38,184 nucleotides of DNA from a virus. The DNA is taken from positions 1-38,184 of IMG/VR virus record IMGVR_UViG_3300045996_001654, one strand, 5' to 3'. Position 1 is the stretch's first letter. Each line of letters begins with the position of its first letter. The position numbers and the translations under genes were made by a program. Below are positions 1 through 5,906 of the stretch, piece by piece. The notes under the pieces were generated by a model. The model worked only from the letters and a program-made list of their open reading frames with translations. It ran no database searches and was not told the origin of the DNA.

Positions 1-121
1 GCGCCCGGACGGGGATGTGCTCGACGCTGGCGAGCACGGTGCACACGGCGGTGGCGACGGGCTGCTCGATGCGCTTGGCGACCACGTCCACCGCGTGCTG
101 CTGCACGATGACGGTCCTCAC
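1..121 (-). CDS. Hypothetical protein, 3' part beyond window edge
   Basis: This leftward reading frame starts at GTG 121, overlaps the stop of the preceding gene by GTGA, and runs off the window edge after 40 codons. The visible residues (VRTVIVQQHAVDVV...) match no family I recognise. The start-stop overlap and the continuation of a tightly packed leftward operon are the reasons for calling it. Confidence 0.5.
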   Translation of the reverse strand, partial: MRTVIVQQHAVDVVAKRIEQPVATAVCTVLASVEHIPVRA

Positions 122-210
122 AGCTCAGGCTGCTGCATGAGGTCGAACAGCCACAGGAGGATGCCGAGGGTGACGGCGGCCAGCGGGCTGAGGATCTTGC
201 GCTTGGTCAT
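118..210 (-). CDS. Small single-pass membrane peptide, 30 aa
   Basis: It starts at ATG 210, overlapping the stop of the upstream gene by ATGA, and encodes 30 residues: a basic N-terminus (MTKRK) and a hydrophobic stretch at about residues 6-23 that could span the membrane. Function is unknown. It is called because it is coupled on both sides by four-base overlaps and sits next to another small membrane protein. Confidence 0.5.
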   Translation of the reverse strand: MTKRKILSPLAAVTLGILLWLFDLMQQPEL

Positions 211-356
211 CGCCCGACTCCCGTCATGACGATGCCGGCGATGCCGCCGACGACCCAGATCCCGGCGGCGGCGATCAGCGCCGAGGTCTCCTGGGTGAGC
301 GGGCGGCGGTGGCGGCCGCGGTAGCGCGGCGGCGGGACGGTGCTGTAGGTGCTCAT
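207..356 (-). CDS. Small membrane protein, 49 aa
   Basis: It begins at ATG 356 after a GAAAGG Shine-Dalgarno-like sequence. The first 20 residues are rich in proline and arginine and are followed by one hydrophobic helix at about residues 25-45. Its stop overlaps the next gene. No family recognised; with the downstream 30-residue peptide it forms a pair of tiny membrane proteins. Confidence 0.55.
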   Translation of the reverse strand: MSTYSTVPPPRYRGRHRRPLTQETSALIAAAGIWVVGGIAGIVMTGVGR

Positions 357-474
357 GGCTGGTGTGGCCTTTCAGGGAAGTCGTGGCTTAGGGGTGGCCC
401 GGGGTCGCGGGGAGGTGCGGCCCCGGGCCGGCTCGGAGATCGGCGACCGAGGAAGTGGCCGCCGAGCCCCGCGA

Positions 475-723
475 TCAGGTGGTCGGCCCGGGCAGCCGGA
501 TCGAGTCGCGGTAGCCGTGGTCGAGCCGGAACGCCGCGTCGCACGGCTGGCACGTCCGGTGCCGGATGACGTACTCCTCGCCCTCGTGCACGCGGACAAT
601 GTGCGTGGAGAACACGGCGGGCCGCGGACACTCCGGCATCTCCGCCGGAAGCTCGTGTTCGTCGGCGGCAGCCAGGCTGTGGACCATGGCCGCGGCGCGG
701 CAGTCGAGGGCCATCAGACGCAT
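475..723 (-). CDS. Hypothetical small protein with Cys pair
   Basis: An 82-residue frame from ATG 723; a second in-frame ATG at 714 overlaps the upstream stop as TGATG and is an equally good start (79 aa). It has a CQPC motif near residue 62 and a CPRP segment, suggesting weak metal binding. The frame has typical G/C third positions. Function unknown. It lies in the leftward operon downstream of the excisionase-like genes. Confidence 0.6.
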   Translation of the reverse strand: MRLMALDCRAAAMVHSLAAADEHELPAEMPECPRPAVFSTHIVRVHEGEEYVIRHRTCQPCDAAFRLDHGYRDSIRLPGPTT

Positions 724-1067
724 CCGTCCACGACCAGGTCGTCGCCGTCGACGACCGATCCGGACAGCAGCATCCCCCGCGCCGGCGACACCGGCGTCGG
801 GTCGTCGACCTCACGGGAGTAGCCGTACCCGGTGTCGTCAGCGCGGCGCTCCAGCGGGATGCGGGCGTCGGCGAGGAAGTGGTCGGCGTCGAGACGGCCG
901 TCGTCGTAGCGGTAAACGACCATCACCCACTCGCGGCCGCCGGTGCCGGCGTACGCCTCGGCGAACACCACGTCGGCCGGCTCGTACATGGGCAGGAACT
1001 TGGCGGCGATGCGGTCGCCGCGGGCCAGCGTGGCCGCAGGTGCGGGCGGTATCGTCAACGTCATCAT
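714..1067 (-). CDS. Hypothetical protein, 117 aa
   Basis: It starts at ATG 1067 (or the adjacent ATG 1064) behind a GAAAGG ribosome-binding sequence. The product is mixed acidic and hydrophobic, with no signal peptide or membrane helix, and a beta-rich middle (REWVMVVYRYDDGRLDADHF). It is probably a small soluble cytoplasmic protein. No family recognised. Its stop overlaps the start of the next gene. Confidence 0.65.
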   Translation of the reverse strand: MMTLTIPPAPAATLARGDRIAAKFLPMYEPADVVFAEAYAGTGGREWVMVVYRYDDGRLDADHFLADARIPLERRADDTGYGYSREVDDPTPVSPARGMLLSGSVVDGDDLVVDGCV

Positions 1068-1141
1068 CGATCGGCCTTTCGTCGAGGTCTGGCTGTTCGG
1101 TGGCGGGTCGCCTGGGGTCTAGCCGGGCGGCCCGCACTGGT

Positions 1142-1246
1142 TCACAGGGTCGTGCTGAAGCCCCTGCCTCCGTTGGGTGGCTTCGGCTGCTTGGGCTTCC
1201 TCGGTGGCTTACTCGGCGGCCGGACCCCGCGCTTGCCGCGGTTCAC
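1142..1246 (-). CDS. Very small basic Pro/Lys-rich peptide, 34 aa
   Basis: GTG 1246 overlaps the stop of the MerR-like gene (GTGA), and the frame closes at 1142-1144. The 34 residues are dominated by Lys, Arg and Pro (KPPRKPKQPKPP), so binding to nucleic acid is possible but unproven. Only the coupled start and the absence of another gene in the gap support it. Confidence 0.4.
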   Translation of the reverse strand: MNRGKRGVRPPSKPPRKPKQPKPPNGGRGFSTTL

Positions 1247-1434
1247 CCGCCGCCCTCAGCGAGCAGCCGACGTACGTCGGACTCGCGGTACCGGCGGCGT
1301 CCGCCCGGAGTGCGTACCGACGGCAGGCGACCGCCGGAGGCCCAGCGCATGACGGTCTTGCCGCTGACCCCGAACAGGCGTGCCACCTCGGCGGCCTTGA
1401 GCAGGCGGTCGTCGCCCAGCATGGCCGGGCTCAC
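1243..1434 (-). CDS. MerR/excisionase-type HTH protein
   Basis: A 63-residue protein from GTG 1434, which overlaps the upstream stop (GTGA); ATG 1422 is an alternative giving 59 residues. It has the MerR/HTH_17 pattern: helix-turn-helix (LKAAEVARLFGVSGKTVMRW) followed by the wing (G.LPSVRTPGGRRRY) and a terminal helix (RESDVRRLL). Such phage proteins act as excisionases (recombination directionality factors) or small regulators. No integrase is visible here, so the exact role is open. Confidence 0.75.
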   Translation of the reverse strand: MSPAMLGDDRLLKAAEVARLFGVSGKTVMRWASGGRLPSVRTPGGRRRYRESDVRRLLAEGGG

Positions 1435-1796
1435 GGCCGCGCCCAGTGCGGTTCGGTATGTCCCTGCGGCAGGTCGCACGGCCCCTCCGGGAGGCCCTGC
1501 GTGCACGGCTTGGCCAGGTCCCGCATCTTCTTCAGCTCGCGACCGGCGGCCTCGACGTTGAACCCGACGACCTCGAACCCGGCGTCGGCGACGTGACCCA
1601 GTGAGCCCTTCGGGTACGACTGCGGGTTGATCGGCCGCTCGAGGATGGTCAGGGCCTGATCGAGCAGGCGGCCGACGTCGTCGAGGACTTCGAGGTAGGT
1701 GGGCCAGCGGCCGGTGTTGGCGTCGAGCCACTGGTCGCGGGCTTCGCGGCCGGGTCCGGTCGGGCCGGGCGGGTGGCCGGGCGGGTGCGTGGTCAT
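1431..1796 (-). CDS. Hypothetical protein with small Cys/His motif
   Basis: A 121-residue protein starting at ATG 1796, overlapping the stop of the first leftward gene by ATGA. The N-terminus is Pro-rich, the middle alpha-helical (LEVLDDVGRLLDQALTIL), and the C-terminus has a CDLPQGHTEPH motif like the short C..GH..H elements common in actinobacterial small proteins. Function unknown; the context between two excisionase-like genes suggests early or lysogeny control. Confidence 0.65.
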   Translation of the reverse strand: MTTHPPGHPPGPTGPGREARDQWLDANTGRWPTYLEVLDDVGRLLDQALTILERPINPQSYPKGSLGHVADAGFEVVGFNVEAAGRELKKMRDLAKPCTQGLPEGPCDLPQGHTEPHWARP

Positions 1797-2008
1797 GCGG
1801 CACCTGCCTGACGGGCGGTGAGGATTTCGTCGACGGTGGTGGAGTAAAAACGGCGGCCGCCGGACGGGAGCGTGATCGATGCGATCTTGCCCTGCCGCGC
1901 CCAGCGGTTGATGGTCTCTTCGTGCAGGCCGCCGAGCTTCGCGCCTACCTCTTTCGCGGTGAGCAGCTGGGGCGGTGCTTCGGTGTCATGCTCCGGAACC
2001 TGTGCCAT
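1793..2008 (-). CDS. Excisionase-like HTH protein, first gene of leftward operon
   Basis: A 71-residue protein from ATG 2008, with a winged HTH of the excisionase/MerR type: LTAKEVGAKLGG..EETINRW, then a wing (ITLPSGGRRFYS) and terminal helix. There is no Shine-Dalgarno sequence; instead a -10-like TAGGTT lies 7 bases before the ATG, so the mRNA is probably leaderless. It is the promoter-proximal gene and faces the divergent repressor-like gene, the arrangement expected of a phage switch. Confidence 0.8.
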   Translation of the reverse strand: MAQVPEHDTEAPPQLLTAKEVGAKLGGLHEETINRWARQGKIASITLPSGGRRFYSTTVDEILTARQAGAA

Positions 2009-2015
2009 GTGTAGG

Positions 2016-2045
2016 AACCTATGGCATCTGTGCGACCTGTGTCAA
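2016..2045 (-). promoter_or_regulatory. Leftward promoter, probably leaderless transcript
   Basis: Read on the minus strand, a perfect TTGACA (2040-2045) is followed after 18 bases by TAGGTT (2016-2021), then 7 bases and the ATG at 2008. The spacing puts the transcription start at or next to the start codon. No ribosome-binding sequence lies before this ATG, which supports a leaderless mRNA. Confidence 0.7.
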
Positions 2046-2068
2046 GCACCGATTCCCTGTGGGAAGTG

Positions 2069-2096
2069 TTGCCATCTGTGGCATGTCCCGTATGCT
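2069..2096 (+). promoter_or_regulatory. Rightward promoter, probably leaderless transcript
   Basis: TTGCCA (2069-2074), a 16-base spacer and TATGCT (2091-2096), then 7 bases before ATG 2104. There is no Shine-Dalgarno sequence. The arrangement mirrors the leftward promoter, so both divergent transcripts would start at their initiation codons. Confidence 0.65.
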
Positions 2097-2104
2097 GTGC
2101 CACA
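2070..2104. promoter_or_regulatory. Candidate operators of the divergent switch
   Basis: TGCCA-TCTG-TGGCA (2070-2083) is a perfect dyad overlapping the rightward -35 box. TGTGGCA (2077-2083) pairs with TGCCACA (2098-2104), flanking the -10 box. Related half-sites occur at 2001-2007 (TGTGCCA) and 2022-2026 (TGGCA) around the leftward -10. The likely ligand is the HTH protein encoded at 2104; this is inferred from position. Confidence 0.6.
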
Positions 2105-2490
2105 TGACTGGAAGATCGGGAGACCCCCCATTCGCGGACGAAGGCCCGGGCTGGACCGTCGACGACAGCGAGTTCGGAGCTCGCCTCGCTCTCGTCCGGT
2201 GGAAGCAGGGCTGGAACACCAAAGAGGCCGCACGCCACTGCGACCTCCCCGCCGCCAGCTGGGCCAGCTGGGAAGGTGGATCCATGCCCCGCCGCTACAC
2301 CGACATCTGCGCCCAGATCGCCCACGCCACGGGCGCCGACTACCTCTGGCTTGTCACTGGGGCACGTGCCACCGTCCCCCCTCCACGGCCGGCGAACCCG
2401 ACGCGACCCCGAGACAACCGCCCGACGACGATGTCGAGCAGTAGGGGTCCCGCCAGGTCAGGTGTCCGGCCCTCACCTCGTGCTGCGTAA
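2104..2490 (+). CDS. Phage repressor-like HTH protein
   Basis: A 128-residue protein starting at ATG 2104. Residues about 20-80 form a Cro/cI-type helix-turn-helix (LALVRWKQGWNTKEAARHCD, then ASWASWEGG and RRYTDICAQIAHATG). The C-terminus is short, polar and Pro/Arg-rich, with no peptidase-like domain, so RecA-stimulated self-cleavage is not expected. It is the first rightward gene opposite the excisionase-like operon, with dyads in the shared promoter region, and is the best candidate for the immunity repressor or its antagonist. Confidence 0.75.
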   Translation: MTGRSGDPPFADEGPGWTVDDSEFGARLALVRWKQGWNTKEAARHCDLPAASWASWEGGSMPRRYTDICAQIAHATGADYLWLVTGARATVPPPRPANPTRPRDNRPTTMSSSRGPARSGVRPSPRAA

Positions 2491-2581
2491 GACTCAACTC
2501 CCCCACGGCTCTTACGGATACGGCCTCCCGGCCGGTTCGGACAGCCGTTCGACAGCCCAAATCATCCGAAGGGACCACGAC

Positions 2582-2785
2582 ATGCCCGCCACTGCAGTCC
2601 GGCCGGAGTCCGGCAGCATCGCCTACTACCGCGACATGCTGGCCGCCCCGGCCGGCGACACGATGATGCTGACGCTGATCGACCAGATCGCCAACGATCT
2701 GGATCTCGACGACGCCGACCGGATCACGCACGTCCGCAACCTGCTGGCCGCGAACAAGATGCTCAAGGCCCAGGCTGCCGCATGA
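2582..2785 (+). CDS. Small hypothetical protein, 67 aa
   Basis: It starts at ATG 2582 after a GAAGGGA ribosome-binding sequence and encodes 67 residues, mostly helical (MLTLIDQIANDLDLDDADRI and THVRNLLAANKMLKAQ). It is a soluble small protein with no recognised family. Its last codons overlap the next gene by ATGA, so the two are probably translated together. Confidence 0.65.
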   Translation: MPATAVRPESGSIAYYRDMLAAPAGDTMMLTLIDQIANDLDLDDADRITHVRNLLAANKMLKAQAAA

Positions 2786-3309
2786 TGCCGCACCGGGACT
2801 GGGAGCCGCCGCCGTGGACGCCGGAGGACATCGACTGGTACCGGCAGCAGATGGCCATGACCGAACCCCTGGCCGCGCCCGGCCCGCCGCCGGTACCGAA
2901 GCCGCCTGCCCCGCCGCGGGGGTCGCGGCGCGACTGGTGGTTCAAGGGCCCCGGCCTGATCATCGTGATCGTCGCCGGCGGTCTGGCCCTGGCCGGCGCC
3001 GGCGGCGTGTTCAGCGAGGGCTCGGCGGCGGTCGACCCGGGCGCGAAGGCCGTGGCGAAGGTGATCAGCTGCCAGCTGCCGAGCACCGAGTCGCACACCG
3101 CGGTCGTCGGCATCGAGGTGGTCAGCCGCAGCAGCACGACGGAGACGTTCCGGATCGACGTCGAGTACCGCGACGACCAGGGACGCCGGGTCGACACGGA
3201 CACGGCGTACGCGCGGAACGTGCCGCCGGGGGATCGGGTGCTGCTGGACGAGTGGACGGTGCTCGACGCGGCGATGCCGTCGGGCACGTGCGGGGTGTCG
3301 GTCCGGTAG
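2782..3309 (+). CDS. Single-pass membrane protein with exported C-terminal domain
   Basis: This 175-residue protein has a Pro-rich cytoplasmic N-terminus (residues 1-50), one transmembrane helix at about 58-76 and an exported beta-rich domain (about 90-175) with Cys near residues 99 and 171 that could form a disulfide. The outer domain looks like the FxLYD-type domain of actinobacterial membrane proteins, but this is only a resemblance. A surface role in the lysogen, such as superinfection exclusion, is possible but unsupported. Confidence 0.65.
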   Translation: MMPHRDWEPPPWTPEDIDWYRQQMAMTEPLAAPGPPPVPKPPAPPRGSRRDWWFKGPGLIIVIVAGGLALAGAGGVFSEGSAAVDPGAKAVAKVISCQLPSTESHTAVVGIEVVSRSSTTETFRIDVEYRDDQGRRVDTDTAYARNVPPGDRVLLDEWTVLDAAMPSGTCGVSVR

Positions 3310-3354
3310 AGCTGGGCGGCGACCAGTCTCAAGCTGGCCGCCGCCCTTCCCCGC

Positions 3355-3384
3355 TTGACGCCCGCTTATAGTTCGCTATAAGGT
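3355..3384 (+). promoter_or_regulatory. Promoter with perfect inverted repeat between -35 and -10
   Basis: TTGACG (3355-3360), 18 bases, TAAGGT (3379-3384) and 6 bases to ATG 3391 give another leaderless-type promoter. Within it CTTATAG (3365-3371) and CTATAAG (3376-3382) are a perfect 7-bp dyad around TTCG, as expected of an operator. The half CGCTATAAG recurs at 3618-3626 before the next gene. Confidence 0.6.
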
Positions 3385-3390
3385 TTGGGC

Positions 3391-3570
3391 ATGGACGACG
3401 ACCTGCGCTCGGAGTTGCGCCGCACGGTGGCGAGGATCGCCGAGCTGCTCAAGCGTCGCGACGAATTGATCCGCCGCGGGCGCGACGCCGATGTCGACGT
3501 CGCCGACCTTGCCCGGGACGCGGGCCTGTCGGTGCCGCGGATCTATCAGATCGCCGGGCCCCGCCGCTAA
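3391..3570 (+). CDS. Small HTH regulator, 59 aa
   Basis: From ATG 3391 the protein has a basic, helical N-terminus (about residues 1-30, ELRRTVARIAELLKRRDELI) and a C-terminal HTH (VDVADLARDAGLSVPRIYQI). It is probably a dimeric DNA-binding protein. The dyad CTTATAG-N4-CTATAAG lies just upstream and a matching half-site precedes the next gene, so autoregulation and control of 3640-4026 are likely. No family name can be given. Confidence 0.65.
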   Translation: MDDDLRSELRRTVARIAELLKRRDELIRRGRDADVDVADLARDAGLSVPRIYQIAGPRR

Positions 3571-3617
3571 GAAGATCCACCACGGCCCGGGCCTCATGCT
3601 CTCCCCGATACATAATC

Positions 3618-3626
3618 CGCTATAAG
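3618..3626 (+). promoter_or_regulatory. Second copy of the CGCTATAAG half-site
   Basis: CGCTATAAG here is identical to 3374-3382, the right half of the upstream dyad. It lies directly before the AGAAGGAG ribosome-binding sequence of the gene at 3640. The left half is not conserved, so binding may be weaker or involve a monomer. Confidence 0.45.
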
Positions 3627-3639
3627 AAGGAGTCACAAA

Positions 3640-4026
3640 GTGGACGGCTACGCCATCAGCATCAATGGCAGGAACGGTGACCGGCGCTACCGCCACGGCG
3701 GCCAGGCCGACTTCGAGCTGACCGAGGCCGCGCAGCTCGCCGCCGACCTGCTCGAGCGGGCGAGCGATGCCGCGTACGTGACCGTCGGCAACGGCGAGCA
3801 CGAGTTCCGCCTGACCCGCGACGACGGCGACCGGTGGGAGGACTGGTACGTCGACGCCGAGATCGGCGAACGCCGCTGGCAGTACCGACCGATGGCCGAC
3901 CTGAGCGACTACGGCGACGCCCAGGACATCGCCGACCCGCTGACCGAGCTGCCTGAGATCACCAGGATCTGGTTCGGCCGGTCCGACGGCAGCGAGGAGT
4001 TCGAGACCGTCACCCGCGAAGCCTGA
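3640..4026 (+). CDS. Hypothetical acidic protein, 128 aa
   Basis: It starts at GTG 3640 with a good Shine-Dalgarno sequence (AGAAGGAG, 7-base spacing). It is a soluble, strongly acidic protein with many Asp/Glu and aromatic residues (DRWEDWYVDAEIGERRWQYR) and no membrane segment or metal motif. Similar small acidic proteins occur in actinobacterial integrative elements, but no function is known to me. Confidence 0.65.
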   Translation: MDGYAISINGRNGDRRYRHGGQADFELTEAAQLAADLLERASDAAYVTVGNGEHEFRLTRDDGDRWEDWYVDAEIGERRWQYRPMADLSDYGDAQDIADPLTELPEITRIWFGRSDGSEEFETVTREA

Positions 4027-4056
4027 CCACACCACCCGATCCTGGAAGGCTCTCCT

Positions 4057-4806
4057 GTGAATCTCGCCCGTGTCCGCTGGGCTGTCCGCGGCACCCTCGT
4101 CCTCGGCGTGGCCGCGTCGGTAACCGCGAACGTGCTGCACGCCGTGGACAACCCGATCAGCCAGGCGATCGCCGCGTGGCCGCCGCTGGCGCTTCTGATC
4201 ACCGTCGAGCTGATCGCCCGTGTCCCGGTCCACCGCCGTTGGCTGGCCGCCGCGCGGCTGATCACGACCGCGGTCATCGCCGGCATCGCCGCATGGGTGT
4301 CGTACTGGCACATGGCCGGCGTTGCCGCCCGGTACGGCGAGACGGGCGCGAGTCCGTACCTGCTACCGGTGTCGGTCGATGGGCTGATCGTGGTGGCCAG
4401 CATCTGCCTGGTCGAGTTGTCCGGGCGCCCTGTCCGGGTGAGCACCCCCCCTGCTCAGGTGCTCACGGCTCCGGACAACGCCCCGGACAACTCCGTCCCG
4501 GCGTCCGACAATCGGCCCGTCAATGGCCCCGCCGCCGCTTCGGGTGAGCAGGCAGTGAGCAGCCCCCCTGCTCAGGTGATCAGCGGCGGTGAGCAGGGGG
4601 ACAGCTCGGGTGAGCAGGCGGTGGACACCTCGGCAAGCGGTGAGCTGTCCACGATGCTCAGGGTGATCGACGCGCACAACCGCAACCCCCGAGCGACCCA
4701 CGCCCAGCTCGCCGAAGAGCAGGGGGTGTCCATCAGCACCATCAGGCGTTACCGGCCGAAGTCCACCCCTGGACAGGCCAACGGACACAGCCACCGATTC
4801 AACTGA
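4057..4806 (+). CDS. DUF2637 (SpdB-like) membrane protein with C-terminal HTH
   Basis: This 249-residue protein starts at GTG 4057. Four hydrophobic helices (about residues 11-27, 38-54, 66-84 and 101-119), with the sequence pattern WVSYWHM...YLLPVSVDGLIVVAS, are typical of DUF2637 membrane proteins of actinobacterial plasmids and integrative elements. A low-complexity linker (about 125-198) with SPPAQV and SGEQAV repeats leads to a C-terminal HTH (about 200-232, ATHAQLAEEQGVSISTIRRY). It is therefore a membrane-anchored DNA-binding protein. The linker DNA carries TGAGCA/TGCTCA sites (4439-4660), probably bound by its own HTH; a role in spread, segregation or replication is inferred. Confidence 0.8.
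   Translation: MNLARVRWAVRGTLVLGVAASVTANVLHAVDNPISQAIAAWPPLALLITVELIARVPVHRRWLAAARLITTAVIAGIAAWVSYWHMAGVAARYGETGASPYLLPVSVDGLIVVASICLVELSGRPVRVSTPPAQVLTAPDNAPDNSVPASDNRPVNGPAAASGEQAVSSPPAQVISGGEQGDSSGEQAVDTSASGELSTMLRVIDAHNRNPRATHAQLAEEQGVSISTIRRYRPKSTPGQANGHSHRFN
4439..4660. repeat. TGAGCA/TGCTCA site array inside DUF2637-like gene
   Basis: Nine copies of TGAGCA or its complement lie in 222 bases: TGAGCA at 4439, 4545, 4556, 4590 and 4611; TGCTCA at 4452, 4460, 4569 and 4655. Two form identical dyads TGAGCA-N7-TGCTCA (4439-4457 and 4556-4574), 117 bp apart. The copies fall in more than one reading frame (Gly-Glu-Gln and Val-Ser) and on both strands, so the repeat is kept at DNA level, not for its protein sequence. 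Confidence 0.7.
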
Positions 4807-4831
4807 CCACCCTGCCCACGGAGGGCCCACC

Positions 4832-5074
4832 ATGAGCATCGACACGCTGCGGCCGTACCGGCTGCGGATCTTCGACGGCAACTACGAGGTGCTGCACAAG
4901 CGGCCCATCGTCGTCGACCTGGACATCGACTCGCCGGTCACGCCCGGCCTGCTGGACAGGCAGCTGGTCACCCTGACCAGGGCTGCCCGGGTGTACGAGA
5001 ACGAGCCGATGACCGAACCGCGCCTCGAGGTGTGGGACGTACTCGACGACCAGAAGGTGCGGGACGTTTTCTGA
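4832..5074 (+). CDS. Hypothetical protein, 80 aa
   Basis: It starts at ATG 4832 after a GGAGGG ribosome-binding sequence. The product is a small soluble alpha/beta protein (PYRLRIFDGNYEVLHKRPIV at the start, LEVWDVLDD near the end). No family recognised. Its TGA overlaps the ATG of the following membrane protein, indicating coupled expression. Confidence 0.65.
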   Translation: MSIDTLRPYRLRIFDGNYEVLHKRPIVVDLDIDSPVTPGLLDRQLVTLTRAARVYENEPMTEPRLEVWDVLDDQKVRDVF

Positions 5075-5598
5075 TGCCGCACATCATGTCGCCGACGGCG
5101 ACGGCGATCCTGCTGCTGCTCGCGCTGATCATCGACTACATGTCCGTCGGGGCGAACAGCATCCGTGACCGACTGGCCTTTTTGATGGGCGTCGCCGCGA
5201 TCCGGGAGGGCTTCAACGGTTCGCCGGCCGACCAGTGGACCGTCGGGATGATCACCCGGGGGATTGAGATGCTGCTGGACTCGCCGCCACTGTCGGGTTC
5301 GTACATCGCCGGCGCCTCGATCAACGCCCTCGTGGGCGCGGCGGTGGGGTTGCTGTTCATCTACACCGTCGGCTGTCTGCTGCCGATGAAGGCCAGCAAG
5401 AAGCTGGGCCGGTTCGCGACGCTGACGTTCCCGCAGTCGCCGCTGTTCCGCCTGAACGTGAAGCTGTGGGTCGCGGCGATCCTGCTGGGGATGCTGGCGG
5501 ATCTGCCGACGGGTTTCATCGGCGGCCTGACCGAGGGCTCCGTCGTTTTCCTGACCGGGCTGTTCGCCCCGGTCCCCGAGTGGCTATTCGGAGCGTGA
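5074..5598 (+). CDS. Multi-pass membrane protein, 174 aa
   Basis: The start ATG 5074 overlaps the previous stop as TGATG. Hydrophobic segments at about residues 8-24, 79-103, 130-150 and 153-168 suggest three or four membrane helices with a polar loop at about 25-75. No family recognised. It belongs to the rightward operon of membrane proteins around the DUF2637-like gene and may be a partner in the same membrane complex. Confidence 0.65.
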   Translation: MPHIMSPTATAILLLLALIIDYMSVGANSIRDRLAFLMGVAAIREGFNGSPADQWTVGMITRGIEMLLDSPPLSGSYIAGASINALVGAAVGLLFIYTVGCLLPMKASKKLGRFATLTFPQSPLFRLNVKLWVAAILLGMLADLPTGFIGGLTEGSVVFLTGLFAPVPEWLFGA

Positions 5599-5600
5599 CC

Positions 5601-5906
5601 ATGAACGACCTGATTGAGTTCATCAAGGCCCGACTGCACGACGACGAGCGGACCGCGCGGGAGGCGGGCACGACTGGCCCTTCCGGTCCGGCGATGTTCG
5701 TGATTGATGACGACTATGCGCACGACACGGTGGCCATCTCCGCGGATCGCGTGCTGGCCGAGGTCGACGCCAAGCGGCGAGTTCTCGGTGAGATGCAGAG
5801 CCATCTAGCCGACGACGAGACGGATCAGACGGCTCAGTGGTTCGTCAAGATCATGGCCGTGCCGTACGCCGGGCACCCGGACTACCGGCAGGAGTGGGCG
5901 CCGTGA
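5601..5906 (+). CDS. DUF6221-like protein
   Basis: A 101-residue protein from ATG 5601. The N-terminus NDLIEFIKARLHDDERTARE, followed by DRVLAEVDAKRRVLGEM and a C-terminal YAGHPDYRQEW, matches the pattern of the DUF6221 family, common in actinobacterial genomes and mobile elements and of unknown function. It is soluble and helical. The family assignment is from memory of the pattern and was not searched. Confidence 0.65.
   Translation: MNDLIEFIKARLHDDERTAREAGTTGPSGPAMFVIDDDYAHDTVAISADRVLAEVDAKRRVLGEMQSHLADDETDQTAQWFVKIMAVPYAGHPDYRQEWAP

Noticed and set aside
353-814. Minus-strand frame of 153 codons overlapping genes 475-723 and 714-1067
   Set aside because: Its sequence is Arg/Pro-rich frame-shadow, and the overlapping frames have ribosome-binding sequences and coupled starts.
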